In this document: positions 1 to 5,089 of the stretch, piece after piece
Layout of the letters: each line of letters begins with the position of its first letter
Position numbering within the stretch: the stretch's first letter is position 1
NCBI GenBank assembly: GCA_015488125.1
Contig: WFOJ01000054.1
Coordinates: 1 to 6,049, forward strand
DNA length: 6,049 bases
Direction: 5' to 3'
Source: Mariprofundaceae bacterium
GTDB taxonomy: Bacteria > Pseudomonadota > Zetaproteobacteria > Mariprofundales > Mariprofundaceae
The notes under the pieces: model-generated
What the model was told of the DNA's origin: nothing
The model's database searches: none
The model's input: only the letters and a program-made list of their open reading frames with translations
Made by a program: the position numbers and the translations under genes

Positions 1-108
1 ATAAGCTCCCTGAAGGGTCGTGGGAGACTACCACGTTGATAGGCTGGGTGTGGAAGTGTGGCAACACATGGAGCTGACCAGTACTAATAACCCGTGCGGC
101 TTGACCAT
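1..108 (+). rRNA. 23S ribosomal RNA, 3' end (partial)
   Basis: This is the 3'-terminal part of the large-subunit rRNA; the rest lies before position 1. It is recognised by the conserved end of domain VI: ACCACGTTGATAGGC (31-45), the GGGTGTGGAAG stretch, GAGCTGACC and GTACTAATAA (81-90), followed by a terminal strand resembling the E. coli 3' end GGCTTAACCTT. The mature 3' end is placed at about 108 by that alignment from memory and could be off by a few bases. The 5S gene follows about 107 nt downstream on the same strand, the usual bacterial order. Confidence 0.96.
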
Positions 109-129
109 GCAACGTTAAGGCATTGATAT

Positions 130-213
130 CGGAGGACAGAAGGCAGAGGACGGAAGACAGGGGTTTTTCGTTTTTCTGTACACTGTCATCTGTCTTCTTT
201 CATCTGTCGTCTG
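130..213 (+). repeat. Long imperfect hairpin of 7-nt repeats in the 23S-5S spacer
   Basis: The left arm (about 130-162) is purine-rich and can be read as heptads GAGGACA, GAAGGCA, GAGGACG, GAAGACA (132-159). The right arm (about 181-213) is the pyrimidine counterpart: TGTCATC, TGTCTTC, TTTCATC, TGTCGTC (184-211). Paired by hand, the arms form about 33 positions with five or so mismatches and four G-U pairs. The loop (163-180) holds two copies of GTTTTTC, again with a 7-nt period. In the transcript this would be a long helix between 23S and 5S, so a plausible RNase III substrate in pre-rRNA processing; that role is inferred. A related single arm occurs at the hemL/hisI junction. It could equally be a small mobile palindromic repeat that landed in the spacer. 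Confidence 0.85.
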
Positions 214-215
214 AT

Positions 216-333
216 TTTCTGGTGTCCATAGCGGAGAAGTCACGCCTGATCCCATTCCGAACTCAGAAGCGAAGTGCTCCAGCGCCGATGGTACTGCAGG
301 GTTCCCTGTGGGAGAGTAGGTCGATGCCAGAAA
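216..333 (+). rRNA. 5S ribosomal RNA
   Basis: This is a complete 5S rRNA of about 118 nt, close to the 120 nt of E. coli. The diagnostic internal stretches are present: CCGAACTCAGAAG (loop B/C region, 258-270), AGCGCCGATGGTA (281-293) and GGGAGAGTAGG (310-320). The ends were set by the terminal helix, in which TTTCTGG (216-222) pairs with CCAGAAA (327-333); the mature ends may be a base or two inside this. It is co-transcribed with the 23S gene and followed directly by an intrinsic terminator. No tRNA gene lies between the two rRNAs or after the 5S. Confidence 0.97.
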
Positions 334-342
334 TTAAACACC

Positions 343-376
343 AAAGCCCCCCAACCTCACGGTCGGGGGGCTTTTT
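343..376 (+). terminator. Intrinsic terminator of the rRNA operon
   Basis: AAAGCCCCCC (343-352) pairs perfectly with GGGGGGCTTT (365-374). A further ACC/GGT inner stem encloses the loop TCAC, and the hairpin is followed by a T run (372-376). It begins 10 nt after the 5S end, so it closes the rRNA transcript. On the - strand the same palindrome reads as a strong hairpin, but the T tract there is poor (CTTTGGTGTTT). It may stop the convergent coaE operon weakly, although that is inference. Confidence 0.93.
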
Positions 377-388
377 GCGTTGGAACGT

Positions 389-422
389 CCTATAAGTCCC
401 ATAAGACCTATACGTCTTATGG
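389..422. repeat. 9-nt periodic repeat with a perfect 9-bp hairpin
   Basis: The stretch splits into near-repeats CCTATAAGT, CCCATAAGA, CCTATACGT and CTTATGG. Inside it, CCATAAGAC (399-407) and GTCTTATGG (414-422) form a perfect 9-bp stem with the 6-nt loop CTATAC. It lies between the rRNA terminator and the end of coaE. There is no adjacent T run on either strand, so it is not a classical terminator by itself, though it could help stop or stabilise the end of the - strand transcript. Similar TATAAG/TATAGG periodic repeats occur between genes in other bacteria, as I recall. Confidence 0.7.
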
Positions 423-449
423 AGAGAAAACGCTAAAGTTTACTCACGG

Positions 450-1049
450 TCAGGAAAAGGTAGCGCAAAGTTTGTTGTAGAGAATGTGTTGGGCTGTCTG
501 AAGGGCTTGCAGGGTGCTGTTGTTTTCGAGGATGTAATCTGCGTACTGACGGCGTTGCTCATCGTTGCACTGGCGCGCTACAATAGCGGCGAAGCGGCTT
601 TCATCGTAGTCGTGACGGCGCAGGGTTCGTTGTTTGCGCTGTGCCAGCGGCGCCAGAACAGCGATGACGGCATCCATGCGTTGATGCTGGCCGGATTCAA
701 TCAATACGGAGGCTTCGATGATGACAAAAGGCGTGATCTGCTGGTGGCGCCATTGCAATTCCCGCTGGCGAATGCGCGGATGCATCAGGCTGTTCAGGTG
801 CGCCAGCGCTCCGGCATCCTGAAACACCAGCGCTGCCAGCGAAGGGCGATGAATGCGCCCCTCTTGATCAGTAACAGCCTTGCCATAGGCGTTGATGATT
901 TGCGCTTGCAGTGACTGATCTTCAGTCAGTAGCTGATGGCCGACGCGATCAAGGTCGAGAACCGGAATGCCCTGTGCGACAAACATCCGGCAGACGGTGG
1001 ATTTTCCTGCACCAATGCCGCCGGTGACGGCAACGGCTGCTGCGGTCAA
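450..1049 (-). CDS. coaE: Dephospho-CoA kinase
   Basis: This cytoplasmic enzyme phosphorylates the 3'-OH of dephospho-CoA with ATP, the last step of coenzyme A synthesis. The 199-residue product is close to the usual ~200. The P-loop GGIGAGKST is at residues 10-18, a variant of the LDxDxxxHxLL substrate motif follows (LDLDRVGHQLL, 31-41), then HPRIR (89-93) and the LIESG core segment seen in the family as LLFESG. The start is TTG at 1049-1047, overlapping the TGA of the upstream PCuAC gene as TTGA; no in-frame ATG or GTG lies before the P-loop and no clear Shine-Dalgarno is visible, so translation probably depends on coupling. It is the last gene of the block and converges on the rRNA operon. 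Function is secure; the exact start is less so. Confidence 0.95.
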   Translation of the reverse strand: MTAAAVAVTGGIGAGKSTVCRMFVAQGIPVLDLDRVGHQLLTEDQSLQAQIINAYGKAVTDQEGRIHRPSLAALVFQDAGALAHLNSLMHPRIRQRELQWRHQQITPFVIIEASVLIESGQHQRMDAVIAVLAPLAQRKQRTLRRHDYDESRFAAIVARQCNDEQRRQYADYILENNSTLQALQTAQHILYNKLCATFS

Positions 1050-1507
1050 TGGTGATGGTGGGCTTGATGACGCATATCCGTGACCACGGCAGTGAACGAT
1101 TGCCTGCTACCGTCATTAAATATCAGCGTCAGTTCAATCGTTTGGCCTGCCTTCAGGGGATGCTTAAGCCCTTCCAGCATAATATGCTTGCCGCCGGGTT
1201 GCAGCTGAACCTGATCACCTGCCGGAATGTTCAGCACTGCCAGTGCCTTCATGCTCATCATGCCATCATGCATTTGCATATCGTGGATAGCTGCCGAGTC
1301 GGCAATCGCCGGGTTGACGGTGACCTGACGAATTTCAAGGGCCTGTGCGCTGCGGTTGCTCAAAGTGGCATAAGCCGCTGTCGCCGAGGCCACAGGCGGT
1401 ACCAGGCGCACGGTGGCATGCGTGATTTCCAATTCTCCGGCGCTGGCGCTTGCCATGCACAGCCAGCAGGCAAGACCCACAAGCGTTGCTTTTATGGTTG
1501 ATGTCAT
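1046..1507 (-). CDS. PCuAC-family periplasmic copper chaperone
   Basis: This 153-residue exported protein has a Sec-type signal peptide (hydrophobic 8-22, probable cleavage after ASA, about residue 23) and one PCu(A)C domain. The Cu(I) signature H-x10-M-x21-H-x-M is complete: H75, M86, H108, M110, with the typical PAGDQVQLQPGGKHIMLEGL surround. Further Met and His residues cluster at 77-84 (M77, M79, H80, M83, M84). The family delivers copper to the CuA/CuB sites of cytochrome oxidases or scavenges periplasmic copper. The protein ends in four histidines after MRHQA, a natural metal-binding tail. The ATG start overlaps the CDF stop as ATGA, with CAGGAG 8 nt upstream. Neighbouring CDF and heme genes fit a metal or respiratory role. 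Cysteines at 14 and 17 do not form a convincing lipobox. Confidence 0.92.
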   Translation of the reverse strand: MTSTIKATLVGLACWLCMASASAGELEITHATVRLVPPVASATAAYATLSNRSAQALEIRQVTVNPAIADSAAIHDMQMHDGMMSMKALAVLNIPAGDQVQLQPGGKHIMLEGLKHPLKAGQTIELTLIFNDGSRQSFTAVVTDMRHQAHHHH

Positions 1508-2487
1508 GTAGTGGACTCCTGTTTGCCCGCAGGCAATACAAATTCAATATAAATCAGATCATCATTATTGCATGCAGGTTCCGTCGGGCGAGCAGCCTGC
1601 TCCAGTTCACGGCGAATGCCATCCAGACGGTTCATAAAGCGAATGGCGTGACGGATCTCTGCCTCGCTCATGTCGGCGAAAATGGCTTCTTCACGCAGTT
1701 CGACTTCAGCCACCAGCAGGCTTTTTTCCGGGGATAATACCACGCTGCGCACATGATGTACATTTTGCACCGTTGGCATCGTGTTCCAGCAGCGCAGCGC
1801 CTTGGTGTTCAGGACTTCATCCGCATGATTCAGCAGGTATTTACGATTGCTGGCGGCCAGAAACATGGCCAGCGCCCCCATTAGCAGGCCGATCAGAATG
1901 GCCGCAATGCCGTCAAACATCGCCAGGCCGGTCCAGGCGGAGAGTAGCATGCCGATCAGCGCCAGCGTCAGTCCCAGCATCGCTGCCGAATCTTCGACCA
2001 GTACAGCCAGCGTGCTGGGGTCACGGGTTTCGGAAAAATACTGACGGAGACTGCGTCCCGCCGCCTTGCTCTGACGGCGAAATTCAATCAGCGCTACCGA
2101 GAACGAATAACCTTCGACGACAAAGGCAATGCCAATAATGGCAAAGGCGACGAAACTGATTTCCGGCCCCTCGCCATGCCGCATCTGATCGATGGCATGC
2201 GCAACAGTATAGGCGCAGCCGATAAAGAAAATCGTAATCGCCGAGACTAGGTTCCAGAAATAACGCTCCTGACCATAGCCGAGCTGATGTTCCGGGTCAG
2301 CACGCCGCGATGAACGCACAATACCCAGCCACAACAGCGACTGATTCAGCGTATCGGCCAGTGAATGCACCGCCTCCGCCAACAAGGCGCTGGAGCCGGA
2401 TACCGCAAAGCCAATAAACTTGGCTGTGGTGACCGTAGCATTGCCAACGACTGCCGTCATGACAGCCTTCAATGAACCATGCGCCAC
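1504..2487 (-). CDS. Cation diffusion facilitator (CDF) family divalent metal transporter
   Basis: This 327-residue inner-membrane metal/proton antiporter has about six membrane segments (roughly 8-30, 33-55, 78-100, 112-135, 160-183, 189-210) and a cytoplasmic C-terminal domain from ~211. The TM2 metal site is visible as H41-x3-D45 in AEAVHSLADTLNQ. The following GYGQERYFW (70-78) is typical of the ZnT9-like bacterial subgroup. In TM5 the usual HxxxD or DxxxD is replaced by VLVEDSAAM, with E165 and D166, so the metal preference (Zn, Mn, Fe, Co) cannot be read off safely. The start is GTG at 2487, only 3 nt after the hisE stop, preceded by AAGGAG with a 6-nt spacer. The gene is followed by the PCuAC gene with a 4-nt overlap. 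Family is certain, substrate unknown. Confidence 0.93.
   Translation of the reverse strand: MAHGSLKAVMTAVVGNATVTTAKFIGFAVSGSSALLAEAVHSLADTLNQSLLWLGIVRSSRRADPEHQLGYGQERYFWNLVSAITIFFIGCAYTVAHAIDQMRHGEGPEISFVAFAIIGIAFVVEGYSFSVALIEFRRQSKAAGRSLRQYFSETRDPSTLAVLVEDSAAMLGLTLALIGMLLSAWTGLAMFDGIAAILIGLLMGALAMFLAASNRKYLLNHADEVLNTKALRCWNTMPTVQNVHHVRSVVLSPEKSLLVAEVELREEAIFADMSEAEIRHAIRFMNRLDGIRRELEQAARPTEPACNNDDLIYIEFVLPAGKQESTT
1516..1521 (-). promoter_or_regulatory. Ribosome binding site for the PCuAC gene
   Basis: CAGGAG on the - strand, within the last codons of the CDF gene, 8 nt before the ATG at 1507. It supports that ATG and a mature signal peptide of normal length. Confidence 0.75.
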
Positions 2488-2490
2488 CTG

Positions 2491-2814
2491 CTACTCCTTG
2501 CTACGCGCTGCTTTTTCATCATGGCCGGAGACACCGAAACGACGTGCCAGTTCATCCAGCACATCCGCTGCCTGTAAATCATGATAGGCCAGCATGACCA
2601 TGCTGTGAAACCACAGGTCAGCGGTCTCATAAATAATCTTGCTTTTGTCGCCGGTTTTGCTGGCGAGAATGGTCTCCACCGCTTCTTCACCCACTTTTTC
2701 GAGGATTTTGTCTTCACCTTTGGCCAACAGCGAGGCAACATAGGATTGCGCCGCATCCTGCGTCTTGCGCGATTCAATCACCTCCGTGAGCCGACGCAGA
2801 ATATCATGCTGCAT
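2491..2814 (-). CDS. hisE: Phosphoribosyl-ATP pyrophosphatase
   Basis: HisE hydrolyses phosphoribosyl-ATP to phosphoribosyl-AMP and pyrophosphate, step 2 of histidine synthesis, in the cytoplasm. With the ATG at 2814 it has 107 residues, normal for a stand-alone HisE. The MazG-like all-alpha fold signature is present: EKVGEEAVET (39-48, metal-binding E43, E44, E47) and YETADLWFH (62-70, E63, D66). An ATG at 2847 would add 11 residues (MMAGRSRRNHC) lying wholly within hisI; I prefer 2814 because GGAGG sits 9 nt before it and the family normally begins near this point. It overlaps the 3' end of hisI by 11 nt, so the two consecutive pathway enzymes are translated together. HisE and HisI are fused in E. 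coli but separate here. Confidence 0.94.
   Translation of the reverse strand: MQHDILRRLTEVIESRKTQDAAQSYVASLLAKGEDKILEKVGEEAVETILASKTGDKSKIIYETADLWFHSMVMLAYHDLQAADVLDELARRFGVSGHDEKAARSKE
2494..2499 (-). promoter_or_regulatory. Ribosome binding site for the CDF gene
   Basis: AAGGAG on the - strand forms the last two sense codons of hisE (AAG GAG, then TAG) and lies 6 nt before the GTG at 2487. It fixes GTG as the CDF start and ties its translation to the end of hisE. Confidence 0.8.
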
Positions 2815-3202
2815 GCAGTGGTTCCTCCGTGACCTGCCAGCCATCATTCCGCCACTGACGATAAAAGCACGAACGGCGCATGGTGTGGCAGGCGGCTCCC
2901 GTTTGTTCGATTTTCAGCAACAGGGTATCGCCATCGCAATCCAGATGGATGCTGCGCACTTGCTGCACATGACCGCTGCTTTCACCTTTTTTCCATTGTC
3001 GCTGACGCGAACGGCTATAATAATGGGCATAGCCGGTTCTCAGGGTATCTTCAACGGCCTGGCGGTTCATCCAGGCCATCATCAGCACTTCGCCAGTGTT
3101 CGCATCCTGGCTGATAGCCGGGATCAGGCCATCCGTATTGAAACGAATGGCCGCCAACAATGCTGTTGCATCCTCTGTTCTCTGCCCTCTGTTTTCTGTC
3201 AC
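2804..3202 (-). CDS. hisI: Phosphoribosyl-AMP cyclohydrolase
   Basis: HisI opens the adenine ring of phosphoribosyl-AMP, step 3 of histidine synthesis; it is a Zn/Mg dimer in the cytoplasm. Family hallmarks are GEVLMMAWMN (37-46), SRSRQRQWKKGESSGH (63-78), the metal site LDCDGDTLL (D88, C89, D90, D92) and C105, C112 for zinc. The longest frame starts at GTG 3202, sharing GTGA with the hemL stop, and gives 132 residues. Residues 2-11 (TENRGQRTED) are a translation of a 7-nt repeat and are not conserved HisI sequence. An alternative TTG start at 3160 (residue 15) has AGAGGA about 10 nt upstream, inside the repeat, and would give 118 residues. No good Shine-Dalgarno precedes the GTG. Function is secure, the start is open. 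Confidence 0.94.
   Translation of the reverse strand: MTENRGQRTEDATALLAAIRFNTDGLIPAISQDANTGEVLMMAWMNRQAVEDTLRTGYAHYYSRSRQRQWKKGESSGHVQQVRSIHLDCDGDTLLLKIEQTGAACHTMRRSCFYRQWRNDGWQVTEEPLHAA
2824..2828 (-). promoter_or_regulatory. Ribosome binding site deciding the hisE start
   Basis: GGAGG on the - strand, 9 nt before the ATG at 2814 and inside the hisI coding sequence. It lies downstream of the alternative ATG at 2847, so it supports the shorter, 107-residue HisE. Confidence 0.75.
3169..3200 (-). repeat. 7-nt purine-rich repeat array at the hemL/hisI junction
   Basis: Read on the - strand, three heptads GAAAACA, GAGGGCA, GAGAACA (3196 down to 3176) are flanked by partial units (ACA before, GAGGATG after). 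The consensus GARRRCA matches the left arm of the 23S-5S spacer element (GARGRCA). Only one arm is present here, so there is no long hairpin. Because seven is not a multiple of three, the repeat runs through all codon phases, giving TENRGQRTED at the start of HisI. It contains AGAGGA, which resembles a Shine-Dalgarno sequence. Confidence 0.8.
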
Positions 3203-4491
3203 CGGGCAACCGCCAGGGCGCGAGCCGCAGCTTCCAGTGTAGCATCAATATCAGCATCACTATGGGCGGCTGAGACAAACGCTGCCTCGAACTGGCTGGG
3301 TGCCAGATACACGCCTTCATCCAGCATGGCATTGAAGAAGCGACCAAAGAATGCCAGATCACAGGCGCAGACATCGTTAAAACAATGCACCGATGGTTGA
3401 TCGGTGAAAAAGACGGTGAACATGGAACCAAAACGATTGCCACATGCAGCCACACCTGCTTCCTTGCAGCCTGCCAGCAGGCCATCAAACAAACGGGCGC
3501 TCTTTGCCTCCAGTTGCTGATAAATCTCAGGATCACGTAGCCGCGACAGGGTTTCAATGCCTGCTCGCATGGCCAATGGGTTGCCGGAAAGCGTGCCCGC
3601 CTGATAAACCGGGCCATCCGGCGCAATCTGGCGCATGATTTCTTCCTTGCCACCATAAGCACCAACCGGCAGTCCGCCACCGATAATCTTGCCCAGGCAG
3701 GTCAGATCCGGCATGATGCCAAAGCGCTCCTGCGCACCACCGGGAGCCACACGAAAACCACACATGACTTCATCAAAAATCAGCAGGGCGCCTTCCTGGT
3801 CGCACAACTGGCGCAGTTCGGCGAGAAAGCCGTTGGAATACAGATCCATAACACCGGTATTGCCAGGTACTGGCTCGACGATAATACAGGCAATTTCGCC
3901 GCTGTTTTCCGCAAACTGGCGACGCACGGCTTCAATATCGTTGAGCGGGCAAGTCAGCGTCAGTTTGGCATAGTCGGCAGGTACACCGGCTGAATCCGGT
4001 ACGCCGAAGGTGGCCGCACCAGAGCCAGCCTTGACCAGCAAGCCGTCGGCATGACCGTGATAACCACCTTCAAATTTCAGAATCTTGTCGCGCCCGGTAA
4101 AGCCTCGTGCCAGCCGCAGGGCGCTCATCGTCGCTTCAGTGCCGGAGTTGACAAAGCGCACCACCTCAATGGATGGCACCATATCCACCACCAGTTCAGC
4201 CAACTGGATTTCCAGTTCGCAGGGTGCGCCAAAGGATACGCCGTGGGCTGCTGTTTCGCTGATGCCGGCAATCACTGCCGGATGGGCATGGCCCAGAATC
4301 ATCGGTCCCCATGAGCCAACATAGTCGATATAACGCTGACCATCAACATCCGTCATGTATGCGCCCTGAGCGGAGGCAATGAAGCGCGGCGTACCGCCGA
4401 CGAACTTGAAAGCGCGCACAGGCGAGTTCACTCCGCCGGGCAACAGCTTGCTGGCTTGCTGAAAATCTGCTGTGGAATGTTCAATATTCAC
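3199..4491 (-). CDS. hemL: Glutamate-1-semialdehyde 2,1-aminomutase
   Basis: HemL is a PLP enzyme that turns glutamate-1-semialdehyde into 5-aminolevulinate, the end of the C5 route to heme and other tetrapyrroles. At 430 residues it has the normal length (about 426-430). It shows PGGVNSPVRAF (18-28), NSGTEATMSALRLAR (115-129), the GGYHGHAD loop (142-149), D240 with EVMCGFR for the PLP ring nitrogen, and the Schiff-base lysine K268 in CLGKIIGGGLPVGAYGG. The start is GTG at 4491, overlapping the DUF4389 stop as GTGA; a weak AGAGGA lies about 12 nt upstream, so coupling is likely. The next gene, hisI, again overlaps by 4 nt. Together with hemN at the head of the block it gives two heme-pathway steps in one probable operon. 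Confidence 0.98.
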   Translation of the reverse strand: MNIEHSTADFQQASKLLPGGVNSPVRAFKFVGGTPRFIASAQGAYMTDVDGQRYIDYVGSWGPMILGHAHPAVIAGISETAAHGVSFGAPCELEIQLAELVVDMVPSIEVVRFVNSGTEATMSALRLARGFTGRDKILKFEGGYHGHADGLLVKAGSGAATFGVPDSAGVPADYAKLTLTCPLNDIEAVRRQFAENSGEIACIIVEPVPGNTGVMDLYSNGFLAELRQLCDQEGALLIFDEVMCGFRVAPGGAQERFGIMPDLTCLGKIIGGGLPVGAYGGKEEIMRQIAPDGPVYQAGTLSGNPLAMRAGIETLSRLRDPEIYQQLEAKSARLFDGLLAGCKEAGVAACGNRFGSMFTVFFTDQPSVHCFNDVCACDLAFFGRFFNAMLDEGVYLAPSQFEAAFVSAAHSDADIDATLEAAARALAVAR

Positions 4492-5075
4492 GATGCTGGC
4501 TTGTCCTCTTTGTTGCTTGTTGTCGAGTTGCTGGCCGTGGTTTCTGCCGACGGTGTTGTCACCTGCCCTGTCGATGCAGGGGATTTGTCAGCGTCCTCTA
4601 CGACTGCATCCGCAGCTTTGTTCTGATCAGCAGCCGTTTGTTCTTCTGCGGTGGTGGTCGTCACGATCTCTGCATCCACGGTTGTTGCGCGATCGGCAGC
4701 AGCCCTGGCATGGTCTGCCGCCGTTGCAGTACCCTGATCCTGACCACAGCAGCAGTGCTGGCAGCACTCGTTTTCCGGTTCTTCTTCTTCGGAGGGTGCG
4801 CCTTCCGGCCAGTCAGAAAAAGGAAAGGGGCGACGCTCGGTATTAAAGGTTAAAAAACGACTGATCTGATACAGATACGTGCTCAGACTCTGGCCAAATT
4901 GTTGCAATGGCAGATTCACTTCGCGACTGAACAGGACAATCCCCCATTGCAGCAGCGCAATCAGAAACATGACGACTCTGGCGACGATAAAGCATACCGC
5001 AGCCACCACCATATAAAGGGCGCGAACCCAGATGTCGCAGCGTCTCAAGTTACAGGCAAGACTGTGTTTCATCAT
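4488..5075 (-). CDS. DUF4389 membrane protein with Cys cluster and low-complexity tail
   Basis: The first ~90 of 195 residues match my memory of the DUF4389 family: a short cytoplasmic start, one long or two close membrane segments (about 18-48), then the signature FGQSLSTYLYQISRFLTFNT (60-79) and PFPFSDWP (83-90). The function of this family is unknown. Unlike the ~100-residue family norm, this protein continues with an acidic stretch (EEEE, 96-99), a cluster C104-C105-x-H107-C108-C109-C110, and about 85 residues rich in Ala, Thr, Asp, Glu and Ser with no evident fold. The cluster could bind a metal ion; that is inference. AAGGAG lies 4 nt before the first ATG (5075) and 7 nt before the second (5072), so translation may begin at residue 2. 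It sits 14 nt after hemN and overlaps hemL by 4 nt. Confidence 0.85.
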   Translation of the reverse strand: MMKHSLACNLRRCDIWVRALYMVVAAVCFIVARVVMFLIALLQWGIVLFSREVNLPLQQFGQSLSTYLYQISRFLTFNTERRPFPFSDWPEGAPSEEEEPENECCQHCCCGQDQGTATAADHARAAADRATTVDAEIVTTTTAEEQTAADQNKAADAVVEDADKSPASTGQVTTPSAETTASNSTTSNKEDKPAS

Positions 5076-5079
5076 TCAT

Positions 5080-5085
5080 CTCCTT
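5080..5085 (-). promoter_or_regulatory. Ribosome binding site for the DUF4389 gene
   Basis: AAGGAG on the - strand in the 14-nt gap after hemN. The spacer is 4 nt to the first ATG (5075) and 7 nt to the second (5072), so by spacing the second ATG is the better start. Confidence 0.75.
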
Positions 5086-5089
5086 CAAC

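Noticed and set aside
130..213. CRISPR array or tandem-repeat origin (iterons)
   Set aside because: Units are only 7 nt without spacers, arms are inverted to each other, and the location between 23S and 5S does not fit either.
109..215. tRNA gene in the rRNA spacer
   Set aside because: No cloverleaf or GGTTCGAATCC-type T-loop is visible; the spacer is filled by the repeat hairpin.
123..395. Open frame of 90 codons on the + strand across the spacer and 5S gene
   Set aside because: It runs through the heptad repeat and the 5S rRNA; the protein is translated repeat (RRQRTEDRG) and rRNA, with no conserved domain.
486..914. 142-codon open frame on the + strand
   Set aside because: It lies wholly antisense to coaE, whose P-loop and family motifs are clear; the + product has no recognisable motif.
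1046..1060. The four-His end of the PCuAC protein as an engineered tag or vector sequence
   Set aside because: The codons overlap naturally with the coaE start and no linker or vector sequence is present; His-rich tails occur in natural copper chaperones.
2491..2847. Longer HisE starting at the ATG 2847
   Set aside because: The extra 11 residues fall inside hisI and are not family-like; the GGAGG at 2824-2828 serves the ATG at 2814.
2765..3400. 211-codon open frame on the + strand
   Set aside because: It is antisense to hisE, hisI and hemL, and its sequence is a shadow of their codon bias.
3051..3680. 209-codon open frame on the - strand
   Set aside because: It is out of frame with hemL and hisI, both complete and conserved there; there are no domain features in the shadow product.
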